A stretch of 64,000 nucleotides of DNA, taken from contig NZ_PJMX01000001.1 in assembly GCF_002846415.1 (NCBI RefSeq), forward strand, positions 1,860,001 through 1,924,000, read 5' to 3'. A program made the translations under genes and the position numbers. A model generated the notes under the pieces. It saw nothing but the letters and a program-made list of their open reading frames with translations, did not search any database and had not been told where the DNA came from. The stretch is from Streptomyces sp. TLI_146. GTDB taxonomy: Bacteria; Actinomycetota; Actinomycetes; Streptomycetales; Streptomycetaceae. This document shows, in pieces, positions 16,141 to 24,249 of the stretch. Each line of letters starts with the position of its first letter. Within the stretch, counting starts at the first letter, position 1.

Positions 16141-17397
16141 ATGCTGGGCCTCTTCATCCTCTGCGTGTGCCTGGAGATGACAGCCGTGGCCCTCTGGCGC
16201 CTGCCGGCGCTCCGCTACAGCGACCCGCTACGCCGCACTTTGTGGGGCTGTAGCGCTGGCTTCGCTGTGGCTCTTTGGGCCAGATTCCCGCCAGTCAAGG
16301 CTGCCTTGGACTGCGTGGCCGTCGATTTCAGCGCCTTGGTGAAGTACTTCTTCTCCATGATCGCCTCCCTCGCCCTTCTGAACTACGCGGTCACCAGCTA
16401 CGGCGCCCAGAGCGACCCACCCCGACACATAGTCATCTGCCGGACAGTGGCGGTCGTCTCACGACGGGCAACCATCATCGTCATTCCAACGATGGTCATC
16501 CTCTTCTTCACCCTGGTCGACCGCTCCCACCCCACCCATGACTTTGCTGCCGACCATGCGGGGCAGTGGGGGGCAGCGGTCTTCATGACGTTGTTCTACC
16601 TGTACCTCGGCTCGGCGGCAGCAACTTGTGCCTTCCAATGGGGGCACGTGGCCCGGCGCGCGGAGACGAATTCGCTGCGCGCCGGACTCACCCTCGGTTC
16701 AGCTGCGACATGGTTGTACGCCGCGTACTCGGTGGTCCGCGTGTCCTTCATGTGGCTGGCGATGTTCATGCACGTCGCGCCCCCCGTAGAGCAGGTGGCC
16801 GGCAACGCCGGCGATCTACTCAATGTGGCTGCTGCCGCTCTGTTCGCTACGGGAGCCAGCTTGCCCACCACCGGCGTCGCCGCTCAGCGATGGCAGACAT
16901 GGCGACTGCTCTATCGCTTGCAGCCCTTGCGCAGGGACCTAGCGCTGCAGTTCCCCCAGTTCAGCTTCCAACCCCTGGCATCGCGCCTCCGGGAGGCGAC
17001 ACGCCTTGCACCCTCACTGGACATACGGCTAGACCGGGCGATCCAGGAATGCGGCGATGCCGTCGAGCAACTGCGTCACTACGCAACAGCCAGCCTATGG
17101 CCTGCGGCCGAAGAGGCGGCGGCTAACCACGCAGATTCCGAGGCTGCGACGGAGGCGTATTGGATTGCGGCAGCATTGCGCCGCGCCCACGCCCATCAGC
17201 GTAGTGCGATCCCGGCAGCGCCCCTGCCGATGAAACCCTTCCCCGACAGCCAGAGCGAAGCCCGCTGGCTGGTGAGAGTCCAGGACATCTACGTCGGGCT
17301 CTCTCGGGGAGTCATCGACGAGATCCTCGTCCGAGCTGGCAGACCGCACGGCAATGAGCAGCCCACTGTCACCATGGCCGGCAGCAGTCAACCCTGA
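16141..17397 (+). CDS. MAB_1171c/DUF6545-like membrane protein
   Basis: A 418-residue protein. The N-terminal half has about seven hydrophobic helices (starting MLGLFILCVCLEMTAVALW and through about residue 245); the C-terminal half is a soluble helical domain rich in Ala and Arg (residues 255-418). This architecture, always next to ImmA-like or XRE genes in Streptomyces and mycobacteria, matches proteins labelled MAB_1171c family putative transporter. Biochemical function is unknown. It is co-transcribed with the ImmA-like gene and convergent with the XRE regulator 32 bp downstream. Confidence 0.7.
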   Translation: MLGLFILCVCLEMTAVALWRLPALRYSDPLRRTLWGCSAGFAVALWARFPPVKAALDCVAVDFSALVKYFFSMIASLALLNYAVTSYGAQSDPPRHIVICRTVAVVSRRATIIVIPTMVILFFTLVDRSHPTHDFAADHAGQWGAAVFMTLFYLYLGSAAATCAFQWGHVARRAETNSLRAGLTLGSAATWLYAAYSVVRVSFMWLAMFMHVAPPVEQVAGNAGDLLNVAAAALFATGASLPTTGVAAQRWQTWRLLYRLQPLRRDLALQFPQFSFQPLASRLREATRLAPSLDIRLDRAIQECGDAVEQLRHYATASLWPAAEEAAANHADSEAATEAYWIAAALRRAHAHQRSAIPAAPLPMKPFPDSQSEARWLVRVQDIYVGLSRGVIDEILVRAGRPHGNEQPTVTMAGSSQP

Positions 17398-17429
17398 TGA
17401 CAAGCAGTGCCGGTGCCGCCAAGGTCGCC

Positions 17430-18296
17430 CTACTCGCCCTCGGCGTCGTCGGCGCGCATTTCCCGCATCACCAGCTCGGCAGCAACTGCCAGCATCTCCT
17501 CGGAGATACCGCCGCCACCGCGAGCGTTGACCGTTACCCGCCCCTCGCCGAGCCCTTGGGCCAAGAACCGCAGGCGCTCCATGATTTCCCGCTCCACCTG
17601 TTCACCCGTCTGGAAGTGAAACGGCGGTACGCCCAGGGCGTCAGCCAGCCCTTCATACACCGTGCCCAGAGGAAGACCGGCGAGGATCTCCTCTGCAGGG
17701 TGCTGCTCTGCGCGCAGCGCCTCGATCACCGCAGGCTCCACGATTTCCGCTTGCGCCCTCCGGTTAATGGCAGCCGCAAGCTCCTCATCACTCATCGGTC
17801 GCGTACGCAACAGGGCTCGCAGCTTCTCGCCCACCGTCCCGGCGACAGGACGACCGGCCACCAGACGATTCGCGGGCATGATTCCGAACGAAACGTCCTG
17901 CGCTGCTTCAAGTTCCGCCAGGCTCACGCCGTACAACTCGGCAGCACGCTCAGCAATGTCGGCCGCAAGGCGGCGCTTGCCGCCTTCGGCATTCCCCAGT
18001 GGAACGCGGCTGATACCAAGAGCCCTGGCCGCCTGCGTCTGCGAGTACTCCGCATCGGCCCTCAGACCAGCAAGGTCCGGGGGGCCAATTCGCTCGAACA
18101 GAACATCGACACTCTGGCCCAACGCTCGCGCGATGGCAGGAAGGCGCTCCGGCGGAGGCGTGGCCTTGCCGCTCTCCCAGTCCGCAACTGCGACCTTGCT
18201 GACCCCCAACGCCTCGCCGAGATCTTGCTGACGCTGCTCAGCGGCACGGCGCGCCGTCCGCAGGCGCCGGCCGTTGAAACTCCTCAGTGAGGACAC
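17430..18296 (-). CDS. XRE-family regulator with two helix-turn-helix domains
   Basis: A 288-residue regulator. The first XRE HTH covers about residues 9-63 (LGEALGVSKVAVADWESGKA) and a second degenerate one covers about 72-125 (AARALGISRVPLGNAEGGKR). The C-terminal part (130-288) is acidic/helical with INRRAQAEIVEP. It likely represses its own promoter in the 18.3 kb gap and may be the cleavage target of the adjacent ImmA-like peptidase, by analogy with ImmR/ImmA; that link is inference, since the genes are convergent and not co-transcribed. Confidence 0.8.
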   Translation of the reverse strand: MSSLRSFNGRRLRTARRAAEQRQQDLGEALGVSKVAVADWESGKATPPPERLPAIARALGQSVDVLFERIGPPDLAGLRADAEYSQTQAARALGISRVPLGNAEGGKRRLAADIAERAAELYGVSLAELEAAQDVSFGIMPANRLVAGRPVAGTVGEKLRALLRTRPMSDEELAAAINRRAQAEIVEPAVIEALRAEQHPAEEILAGLPLGTVYEGLADALGVPPFHFQTGEQVEREIMERLRFLAQGLGEGRVTVNARGGGGISEEMLAVAAELVMREMRADDAEGE

Positions 18297-18973
18297 CAGG
18301 CACTCCAGACGTGAGGAAAGCGGGGACTAGACCACCTTAGCGCCCGCCATTGAAGCCGGAAGCGAACTCAGGTAGATTCTCGAATCACGCACGGGGAGCA
18401 GCCTGCTTCCCAACCTAGCTTTCCGCTCCGGAGTCCTACATGCCCTTCATCGGCTCGCCGCCAGCGCACACGCTCGCGGAAGGACCACTGCCGCTAGAGA
18501 GCTTCGGCAGCTGGTCCATGATCACCCCGTGACGGTTACAGCTATCCGGTTCACTTCCGCGATGTCACGTCCCGGCCTAGACCAGGAAGCGCGTGGGAGG
18601 TTCGAAGACATCCCTCTCGCAGGGCACGCGCTTCCGATCCGCAGCCACTTGCCGACGCCTTCCATGGCGACTTGTACCGCGTCCTTTAGCTAAGTCTGGA
18701 TCTTGTCGCAGCGTCCGCATATGTTCGTCGTCCCTCGCCGGGCACCTCGCCCCGCGTCAGAGATGAGGAGGAGCTGCGTGGGCCCTACATGGACCGGCCG
18801 GGCCGGGTGACCCGGAGAACAGCGGCGGCGCCTGAGAGGTGCAACTCCCAAGCGCCGAACGCCCAATGGAAACTCCCGCCCGTACAAGGGCTGGAGATTT
18901 ACCCACCTTCACCGCACCGGGCCAATTCCCAAACACGCCCCGGAGCGGCACTCACTTCAGAGGAGAGTGTTGC
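18297..18973. other. Intergenic region, probable control region
   Basis: About 680 bp without a supportable gene, between the divergently oriented XRE regulator and the replication module. A 30-codon frame at 18440-18532 (ATG with GGAG 6 bases upstream) could encode a short peptide. No clear iterons are seen, but a replication origin or operator could lie here, given the replication initiator just downstream. Confidence 0.4.
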
Positions 18974-19102
18974 ATGCGCACTGCCCTGCGCAAAAGGCCG
19001 GTAAGACCGGTCAGCGCGGCAGGCTGCCCCCTGTCCACCGCCCGTGGCCGCCTGCGTGTCTGGCAGGGCCCTCTCCGGCATCGTGGCGGAGGTGAGGTCT
19101 GA
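18974..19102 (+). CDS. Small basic ORF coupled to the replication initiator
   Basis: ATG 18974 follows GAGGAGAG and opens a 42-codon Arg-rich frame (MRTALRKRPVRPVSAAG...) whose TGA shares a base with the initiator ATG (TGATG). It may be a leader that couples initiator translation, or a small DNA-binding peptide. Confidence 0.4.
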   Translation: MRTALRKRPVRPVSAAGCPLSTARGRLRVWQGPLRHRGGGEV

Positions 19103-20187
19103 TGGCACGCATCCGCACGATCAAGCCGGAGGCTTTCGAGTCGGAAGACCTGGCCTCGGTCAGCGTCACCGCGGAGCGGACCTTCTTCGGGCTCCTGACG
19201 CAGGCCGACGACTCCGGCCGGCACCGCGACCACCCCGCCATCATCGCCGGGCGGCTATGGGCTCTGCGGCCGGAGCACACCGCCACGCACGTCGCACAGG
19301 ATCTGGAGGAACTGGCTGGCGCCGGGTTGATCTGCCGGTACACCGGCTGCGATGGGCGCACCTGGCTCCACGTCGTCACCTGGGAGCGGCACCAGAAGAT
19401 CGACCGCCCGTCCGCGTCGCGTCTGCCGCGGTGCCCGCATCACCAGGTAGGCCACAAGTGCGGTGGATGCGGTGCCGCCCAGTGCTCCGACGGCGCCGGA
19501 CGCACCACCGTCCAGGTCGCTTCGCCGACGCCTCGTGCCGTCCTCGCCGAGGATTCGTCGAGGGCTCGTGGAGCCCTCGCACAGCCGGATACGGCCCAGG
19601 TTGCCGACGAGCCGCACAGGTCCGGTTCCCTGCCAGCACCGCCGGCTCCCGCTTGTGCCGATCCGCACGACATGGTTGCGCCCCATGGCCGGAAGTTCGG
19701 AGTTTCCGCAGGTCAAGAGAGTGTCGTCGAGGGCTCGCCGAGTCCTCGACGAAGCCTCGACGAGCCCTCGGCGTCTGGATCTAGGATCTTGGATCCTGGA
19801 TCTTTCCCTACGGGGCGCGGGGCACCCGCGGCCGACGCCTCCTTGGTCAAGGTCTCGGCCAAACAACTGGTGGCCGAGTACGTCCGAGGCTGCAACCGCC
19901 GCCCGCCCGAGGATTTCCTCGGGCATCTCGGCCGGAAGGTCAACGCCCTGCTGGAGGAGCGGTTCGAGGCTGGCGACATCCGCGCCGCGCTCGACAAGCT
20001 GCGGTCCAAGAGCCTGCATCCCAGCGTCCTGCCGAGCCTGGTGAACGAGGTCGTCAACGCCGCGCCGCAGTCGGCTGCCTCGCAGTCGTCCGCCTCCGGC
20101 GCGGGGCCCTGGGCCACCACCGGAAGCTCCTACTCGCCCTACCTCAACCCCACCGCCGAGCCGACGACGTTCGGAGGCAGTCTGTGA
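19102..20187 (+). CDS. Replication initiation protein, DnaD/phage-type
   Basis: A 361-residue protein whose first 120 residues (MARIRTIKPEAFESEDL, then ERTFFGLLTQADDSGR and DRPSASRLP) match the conserved winged-helix N-terminal domain of replication proteins in Streptomyces phages and integrative plasmids. The middle (about 125-265) is a variable low-complexity linker, and residues 275-335 (LVAEYVRGCNRRPPEDFLG...) are a DnaD-like helical domain. It is coupled to the downstream DnaC-like ATPase by a 4-bp overlap. The pair would open the element's origin and load the host replicative helicase. Confidence 0.75.
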   Translation: MARIRTIKPEAFESEDLASVSVTAERTFFGLLTQADDSGRHRDHPAIIAGRLWALRPEHTATHVAQDLEELAGAGLICRYTGCDGRTWLHVVTWERHQKIDRPSASRLPRCPHHQVGHKCGGCGAAQCSDGAGRTTVQVASPTPRAVLAEDSSRARGALAQPDTAQVADEPHRSGSLPAPPAPACADPHDMVAPHGRKFGVSAGQESVVEGSPSPRRSLDEPSASGSRILDPGSFPTGRGAPAADASLVKVSAKQLVAEYVRGCNRRPPEDFLGHLGRKVNALLEERFEAGDIRAALDKLRSKSLHPSVLPSLVNEVVNAAPQSAASQSSASGAGPWATTGSSYSPYLNPTAEPTTFGGSL

Positions 20188-20939
20188 CCCGCGCCCGCTA
20201 CGCCGACCCGCAGCCCGCGATCTCCGAGCGGCTGCGTGAGCGCCTGGAGGCCAAGCTCGCCGAGCGCGGCCTGGATCTGGACCGTCCCCTGCCGGATACC
20301 CCGGAGCCGATCCCGGCTCTGGAAGCCGCCCAGGCGCGCATCCCGGTCGACTACCGCGCAGCCCTGCCCGAGCACCCTGACGTCGCCGCGTGGGTGAGCG
20401 CCATCGCCGGCAACGCCGTGGCTCCGAATGCCGAGGGCGTCAACCCGCACTACGGCACCGCCGGGCGCAGGGAGATCACGCACGGGCCCAGCCTGCTGCT
20501 GTGGGGCTCCACCGGGGCCGGTAAGACGCACCAGGCGTTCGGCGCGATCCGCGCGCTGACCGCCGCCGGATGCGGGGTCGCCTGGCACGCCACCACCGCC
20601 GCCGACCTGTACGCCGACCTGCGCCCGCGCGCCGGGGTGGACCCCGAGCACATACTGCGGCGGATCATGCGGATCCCGCTGCTGCTACTCGACGACCTCG
20701 GTGCGGCCAAGCCGAGCGAGTGGACCGAGGAGATCACCTTCCGGCTGATCAACTGGCGCTGCCAGAACCGGCTGCCGACGATCGTCACCAGCAACATGCC
20801 GCCCGTGCGAACCGAGCGGATGCCAGCGCGCCAGGCAGTGCTGCGCGACAAGGTCGGCGACCGCGTGCTCTCCCGCCTGTCCGGCATGTGTACCGCCGTC
20901 GAGTTCACCGGGCCCGACCGCCGCTTCCAGCGCCCCTGA
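20184..20939 (+). CDS. DnaC-like AAA+ helicase loader
   Basis: A 251-residue AAA+ ATPase. Walker A GSTGAGKT is at residues 108-115, Walker B LLLLDDLGAA near 163-172, and sensor I is TIVTSNMP; it ends with GMCTAVEFTGPDRR. The arrangement matches the DnaC/IstB class. The start is GTG 20184, overlapping the initiator stop. It acts with the preceding protein to load helicase on the mobile element's origin. Confidence 0.85.
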   Translation: MTRARYADPQPAISERLRERLEAKLAERGLDLDRPLPDTPEPIPALEAAQARIPVDYRAALPEHPDVAAWVSAIAGNAVAPNAEGVNPHYGTAGRREITHGPSLLLWGSTGAGKTHQAFGAIRALTAAGCGVAWHATTAADLYADLRPRAGVDPEHILRRIMRIPLLLLDDLGAAKPSEWTEEITFRLINWRCQNRLPTIVTSNMPPVRTERMPARQAVLRDKVGDRVLSRLSGMCTAVEFTGPDRRFQRP

Positions 20940-21064
20940 CCTGCCGCCGCGCCACCGCTCGCACGTGCGGCCCCCGTCTGCCGCACCCTGTCCCGCCTCG
21001 CCGCACACCGCCGCACCACGGTGCTGCCTGCCCGCCTTCCTGCGAGGCGACCTCGGAGACTCCC

Positions 21065-21694
21065 TTGCGCTACAAGACCACCAACGACTCCCCCGCACCG
21101 GACCTGCGGGGAACCGGCGACCACAGCTGGCACCCCCGGGGCGCCTGCCACGGCATGGACCCAGCCCGCGCCGACAAGCTGTTCTTCCACACCGTCCGCG
21201 ACCGCCGGTCCATCGCCGAAGCGAAGCGGATGTGCGCCACCTGCCCGGTGAAGAAGGACTGCTTCAACTACGCGATCGACCACCAGGTCATCTTCGGCAT
21301 CTGGGGCGGCCTGACCGACAAGGAACGCCAGCAGTGGCTGAAGAAGCGCAGTGAGCGCCTGGACTACGAGCGCGTTCGCGCCACCCTCCAGGGCCGCGAC
21401 GTGCCGCTGAGCACCGCGGAGCGCAGCACCGTCATCCACCAGCTGTGCCTGCGCGGCTGGAGTCCGGAGCGCGTAGCCCACCGGATGAATGCCGACCTCG
21501 ACTGGACCCGCGACCTGATGCGCGAAGCCGCCCGCGCCGTCGAGACCCGCGACCTGTACTGGGGCCTAGTGGAGGAACACGACGGCAAGCTCCGCGAGCC
21601 TCACCCCGACGACCCGGATGAGCAGCACATGGCGACGCACGGTCGCGAGGTGCAGTCCCACGCCCTGATCTCCTCGCTCGGAAAGGCCGCATGA
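21065..21694 (+). CDS. WhiB-family Fe-S transcriptional regulator
   Basis: A 209-residue WhiB-like protein. Cluster-ligating cysteines are Cys28 (GACHGMDP), Cys57 and Cys60 (MCATC) and Cys66, followed by the turn GIWGGLTDKER. The C-terminal 110 residues are an unusual extension with a helical, HTH-like stretch (IHQLCLRGWSPERVAHRMN). TTG 21065 is chosen: GGAG lies 8 bases upstream and it gives a normal N terminus. Its stop overlaps the SpdB-like gene. WhiB proteins on actinobacterial plasmids and phages modulate host sigma factors; here it may control transfer or maintenance. Confidence 0.85.
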   Translation: MRYKTTNDSPAPDLRGTGDHSWHPRGACHGMDPARADKLFFHTVRDRRSIAEAKRMCATCPVKKDCFNYAIDHQVIFGIWGGLTDKERQQWLKKRSERLDYERVRATLQGRDVPLSTAERSTVIHQLCLRGWSPERVAHRMNADLDWTRDLMREAARAVETRDLYWGLVEEHDGKLREPHPDDPDEQHMATHGREVQSHALISSLGKAA

Positions 21695-23100
21695 CCCACC
21701 GCACCACTGCACACCCCGCCGTCGCGCCGGTCGGCTTCTGGGACCGCCTGGCCATCGTGGTCCTTGGCCTGGCGGGATGCGCCCTCAGCTATGACGCCCT
21801 GCAGCAGATGGCCGTCGCCATCCACATCCGCGGATTCCTCACCTACCTTTTCCCGCTCGTGATCGACGGCTTCATCGCCTACGGGGTACGGGCCCTGCTG
21901 GTCCTCTCCGAGGCTCCGCTGCGTGCCCGGCTCTACGTCTGGGTCCTCTTCGGTACCGCCACCGCAGCAAGCATCTGGGCCAACGCCCTGCACGCGGTCC
22001 GCCTCAACCAGCAGACCGTCCGCTCCGGACTGCAGTTGGGCGACACGGTCGTCGCCGTGCTCTCCACCCTCGCCCCACTCGCGCTCGCCGGCGCGGTTCA
22101 CCTGTACATCCTCATCACTCGCTACCACCCGGCCGACCAGGATCCTGCCGAGACCCCGACGGACCACCCGGCGGTCAGGGGGGCGACGGGGTCCACCGGA
22201 CACCTGCGCTCGGACCACACCAAGGTGGACCACGGTGACGGACAAGCAACCCACAATGGCCCGCCGGAAGGGTCTGGTCCAGTGGGGGCGGACCAGAGCG
22301 GACTCGCGGGCCAGATGCCGGACCGCGAGCGCACACAGGCTGCAGACCACGACACACGGACCACGAACCAACCGGCCGACTCCGCCCCACCGGACCAGCG
22401 GACCAACCCCGCACCGGACCGCCCGGACCACGAAGCGGACCAGGTCGCGGACCACGGTGCGCCCGCTGCGGACCAGCAGATCGCCGCTGGGCCGCAGGAG
22501 GCCGACAGCGAGAGGCGGACCAGCAGCTCCGCAGGTCAAGTGGCCTCTGGACCGGATGGTCCGGCGGACCACAAGCGGGCGGACCGCGTACACGGTCCGG
22601 CCGACGGGTCTGGTCCGGGGGGCGCGGACCACGGTGCCCCGGCGGACCAGATGCCGGACCGCGAACACCCGCCGACCGCGGACCACGACACGCGAACCGC
22701 GGACCAACTGGCCGACTCCGCCCCTCCGGACCAGCGGACCAACCCCGCACCGGACCGCCCGGACCACGAAGCGGACCAACCTCTGGAACCGCTGGCGGAC
22801 CAGGTCGAAGGCGGCTCCTCGGGCGGACCGCAGGGAGCGCAGACCACGGCCCTTGGCACCCCGGCGCCGGACCAGCGGGCCAAGCCCGCGGACCAGGACG
22901 AAGTCCCGTGGGAAGCGAAGGTCGCAGTCGCGCGTGAGGCTGCCCTCGGTGAAGGCCGGATGACTCGACGGGCCATCCGCCCGCACCTGCGGAACGCCGG
23001 TATCACCGTCAGCAACGAGCTGTTCAGCGACATCCAGGCCGCCCTGTACGCAGACCCGGCGCTCGCCCACCTGCCCCGAGACACGAGGAGAGCCCGATGA
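21691..23100 (+). CDS. DUF2637/SpdB-like membrane protein with repetitive tail
   Basis: A 469-residue protein. Residues 18-155 contain four hydrophobic helices (LAIVVLGLAGCALSYDALQQ and following), matching DUF2637, a family of Streptomyces plasmid spread proteins. Residues about 155-410 are a disordered Asp/Gln/Pro repeat built from GGACC-type codon pairs (ADQ, PDQ, ADH); two segments (22354-22455 and 22689-22788) are nearly identical. The last 60 residues (VPWEAKVAVAREAALGEG...) form a compact helical domain. ATG 21691 overlaps the WhiB stop. It probably assists intermycelial spread of the element. Confidence 0.75.
   Translation: MTHRTTAHPAVAPVGFWDRLAIVVLGLAGCALSYDALQQMAVAIHIRGFLTYLFPLVIDGFIAYGVRALLVLSEAPLRARLYVWVLFGTATAASIWANALHAVRLNQQTVRSGLQLGDTVVAVLSTLAPLALAGAVHLYILITRYHPADQDPAETPTDHPAVRGATGSTGHLRSDHTKVDHGDGQATHNGPPEGSGPVGADQSGLAGQMPDRERTQAADHDTRTTNQPADSAPPDQRTNPAPDRPDHEADQVADHGAPAADQQIAAGPQEADSERRTSSSAGQVASGPDGPADHKRADRVHGPADGSGPGGADHGAPADQMPDREHPPTADHDTRTADQLADSAPPDQRTNPAPDRPDHEADQPLEPLADQVEGGSSGGPQGAQTTALGTPAPDQRAKPADQDEVPWEAKVAVAREAALGEGRMTRRAIRPHLRNAGITVSNELFSDIQAALYADPALAHLPRDTRRAR
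22354..22788 (+). repeat. Internal duplicated GGACC-rich repeats in the SpdB-like gene
   Basis: Two stretches of about 100 bp (22354-22455 and 22689-22788) differ at only a few positions, within a 650-bp region dense in the pentamer GGACC. This indicates internal duplication by recombination or slippage. Confidence 0.7.
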
Positions 23101-23288
23101 AGACCTGCGAGCGCTTCGAGCGCATCAAGAGCGGCTACGAGCAGGACATCACCTACCTGCGCAACCACTCCCAGCGCAGCACGGGCACAAAGGCCGCAAA
23201 GACCAGCGCGACCAACGCCCTGGCCGTGAGGTCCCGCATGGCCAAGGCCCTCGGCCGACACTTCGAAGCCTGCCCGATATGCGGATGA
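23097..23288 (+). CDS. Small hypothetical protein of the mobile element
   Basis: A 63-residue protein starting at ATG 23097, overlapping the SpdB-like stop. It is charged and helical (KTCERFERIKSGYEQDITYL) with a C-terminal FEACPICG, a C-x2-C that could bind zinc. Coupling to the upstream gene supports it. Function unknown. Confidence 0.6.
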   Translation: MKTCERFERIKSGYEQDITYLRNHSQRSTGTKAAKTSATNALAVRSRMAKALGRHFEACPICG

Positions 23289-23335
23289 CCAGGCGATAAC
23301 CACAGGTCAATGGCCCTATCGCCCCCGATGACGCG

Positions 23336-23620
23336 GTGGCCCGGTCCTGTGCCGGGCCACCGCCCCAGCCCCGGAGGACCGCCATCCGCTCCCGCCACTC
23401 CCGTACGTCGATCCCGACCGCAGCCGAAGCCGGCGCCTGGGCCGAGGTCCTGGTCCGGCACCGTTTCCTGCACGCCGCTGTCCTGGCCCCGAACGGGCAG
23501 TGGCTCGTGCAGAGCACGCCCCAAGCCCCCGTCCGTGTCCTGGACGGGGCCGCCGCCCTGGTCGATCTCGCCGCCCAGATCCAGCACCACACCCGCACCA
23601 CGAGGAACGACACCCGATGA
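23336..23620 (+). CDS. Small hypothetical protein upstream of mobC
   Basis: A frame ending at TGA 23618-23620, overlapping the MobC ATG. From GTG 23336 it has 94 codons, but the first 25 are unconvincing. The supported part is IPTAAEAGAWAEVLVRHRFL to LDGAAALVDLAAQIQHHTR, a small alpha/beta protein common before mobC in Streptomyces elements. The true start is uncertain. Confidence 0.5.
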   Translation: MARSCAGPPPQPRRTAIRSRHSRTSIPTAAEAGAWAEVLVRHRFLHAAVLAPNGQWLVQSTPQAPVRVLDGAAALVDLAAQIQHHTRTTRNDTR

Positions 23621-24249
23621 CGAACCCGAACGACCCCCAGCCCCACACCCGCGACGAGGCGGCAACCAACTTCCTCTCGCGGGGAGCAAGTTGGGGCGGA
23701 AGCGTAGCTTCCGCCGACCCCGCCCCGAAGGGGGCGGGAGCAGACCTGCACCAGGGGGCGCAGGTCCGGCAGGCTTCGACCGAGGGCGGACCGAAGCCTG
23801 GGGGGAAGAACGATGCGAACCGCCGCCGTCGCCGCTCGTCCGCCGCGCCGCGCGCCCGTCAGCGTCCGCGCCAGCCGCGTGAGAAAAAGCGCCTGCACCA
23901 GCCCAATGCCCGTTTCAACGATGAAGAGTTCGCCCTGATCAAGTCCGCCGCTGCCCAATCGAATCTATCCGTCGCCGGTTTCCTCGCCCGCTCCGCCCTG
24001 CGCGCCGCCCGCGACGCTGACCGCACCGCCGCCGAGATCGCCGACGACCGCGAAGTGATCACTGCCCTGTTCGACTCCCGCCGCCGTCTCGGCTGGGCGG
24101 GCAGCAACCTCAACCAGGCCGTCAAGGCACTCAACTCCGATGCCGAAGCACCGCAGCTCGCTGCCGCCATCGCCGCGGTCCACACCGCGGCTGAGTGCGT
24201 CCGCGAGGCTGCCGCCCAGCTCATCGCCCGACAGCAGACCCCGGCATGA
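23617..24249 (+). CDS. MobC-like relaxosome accessory protein
   Basis: A 210-residue protein. The first 85 residues are a disordered Gly/Arg-rich leader. Residues about 95-205 (PNARFNDEEFALIKSAAAQS, then LSVAGFLARSALRAA and WAGSNLNQAVKALN) match the bacterial mobilization protein MobC, which includes a ribbon-helix-helix-like DNA-binding part. It helps the relaxase nick oriT. ATG 23617 overlaps the previous stop, and its own stop overlaps the relaxase ATG. oriT should lie nearby but was not located. Confidence 0.75.
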   Translation: MTNPNDPQPHTRDEAATNFLSRGASWGGSVASADPAPKGAGADLHQGAQVRQASTEGGPKPGGKNDANRRRRRSSAAPRARQRPRQPREKKRLHQPNARFNDEEFALIKSAAAQSNLSVAGFLARSALRAARDADRTAAEIADDREVITALFDSRRRLGWAGSNLNQAVKALNSDAEAPQLAAAIAAVHTAAECVREAAAQLIARQQTPA

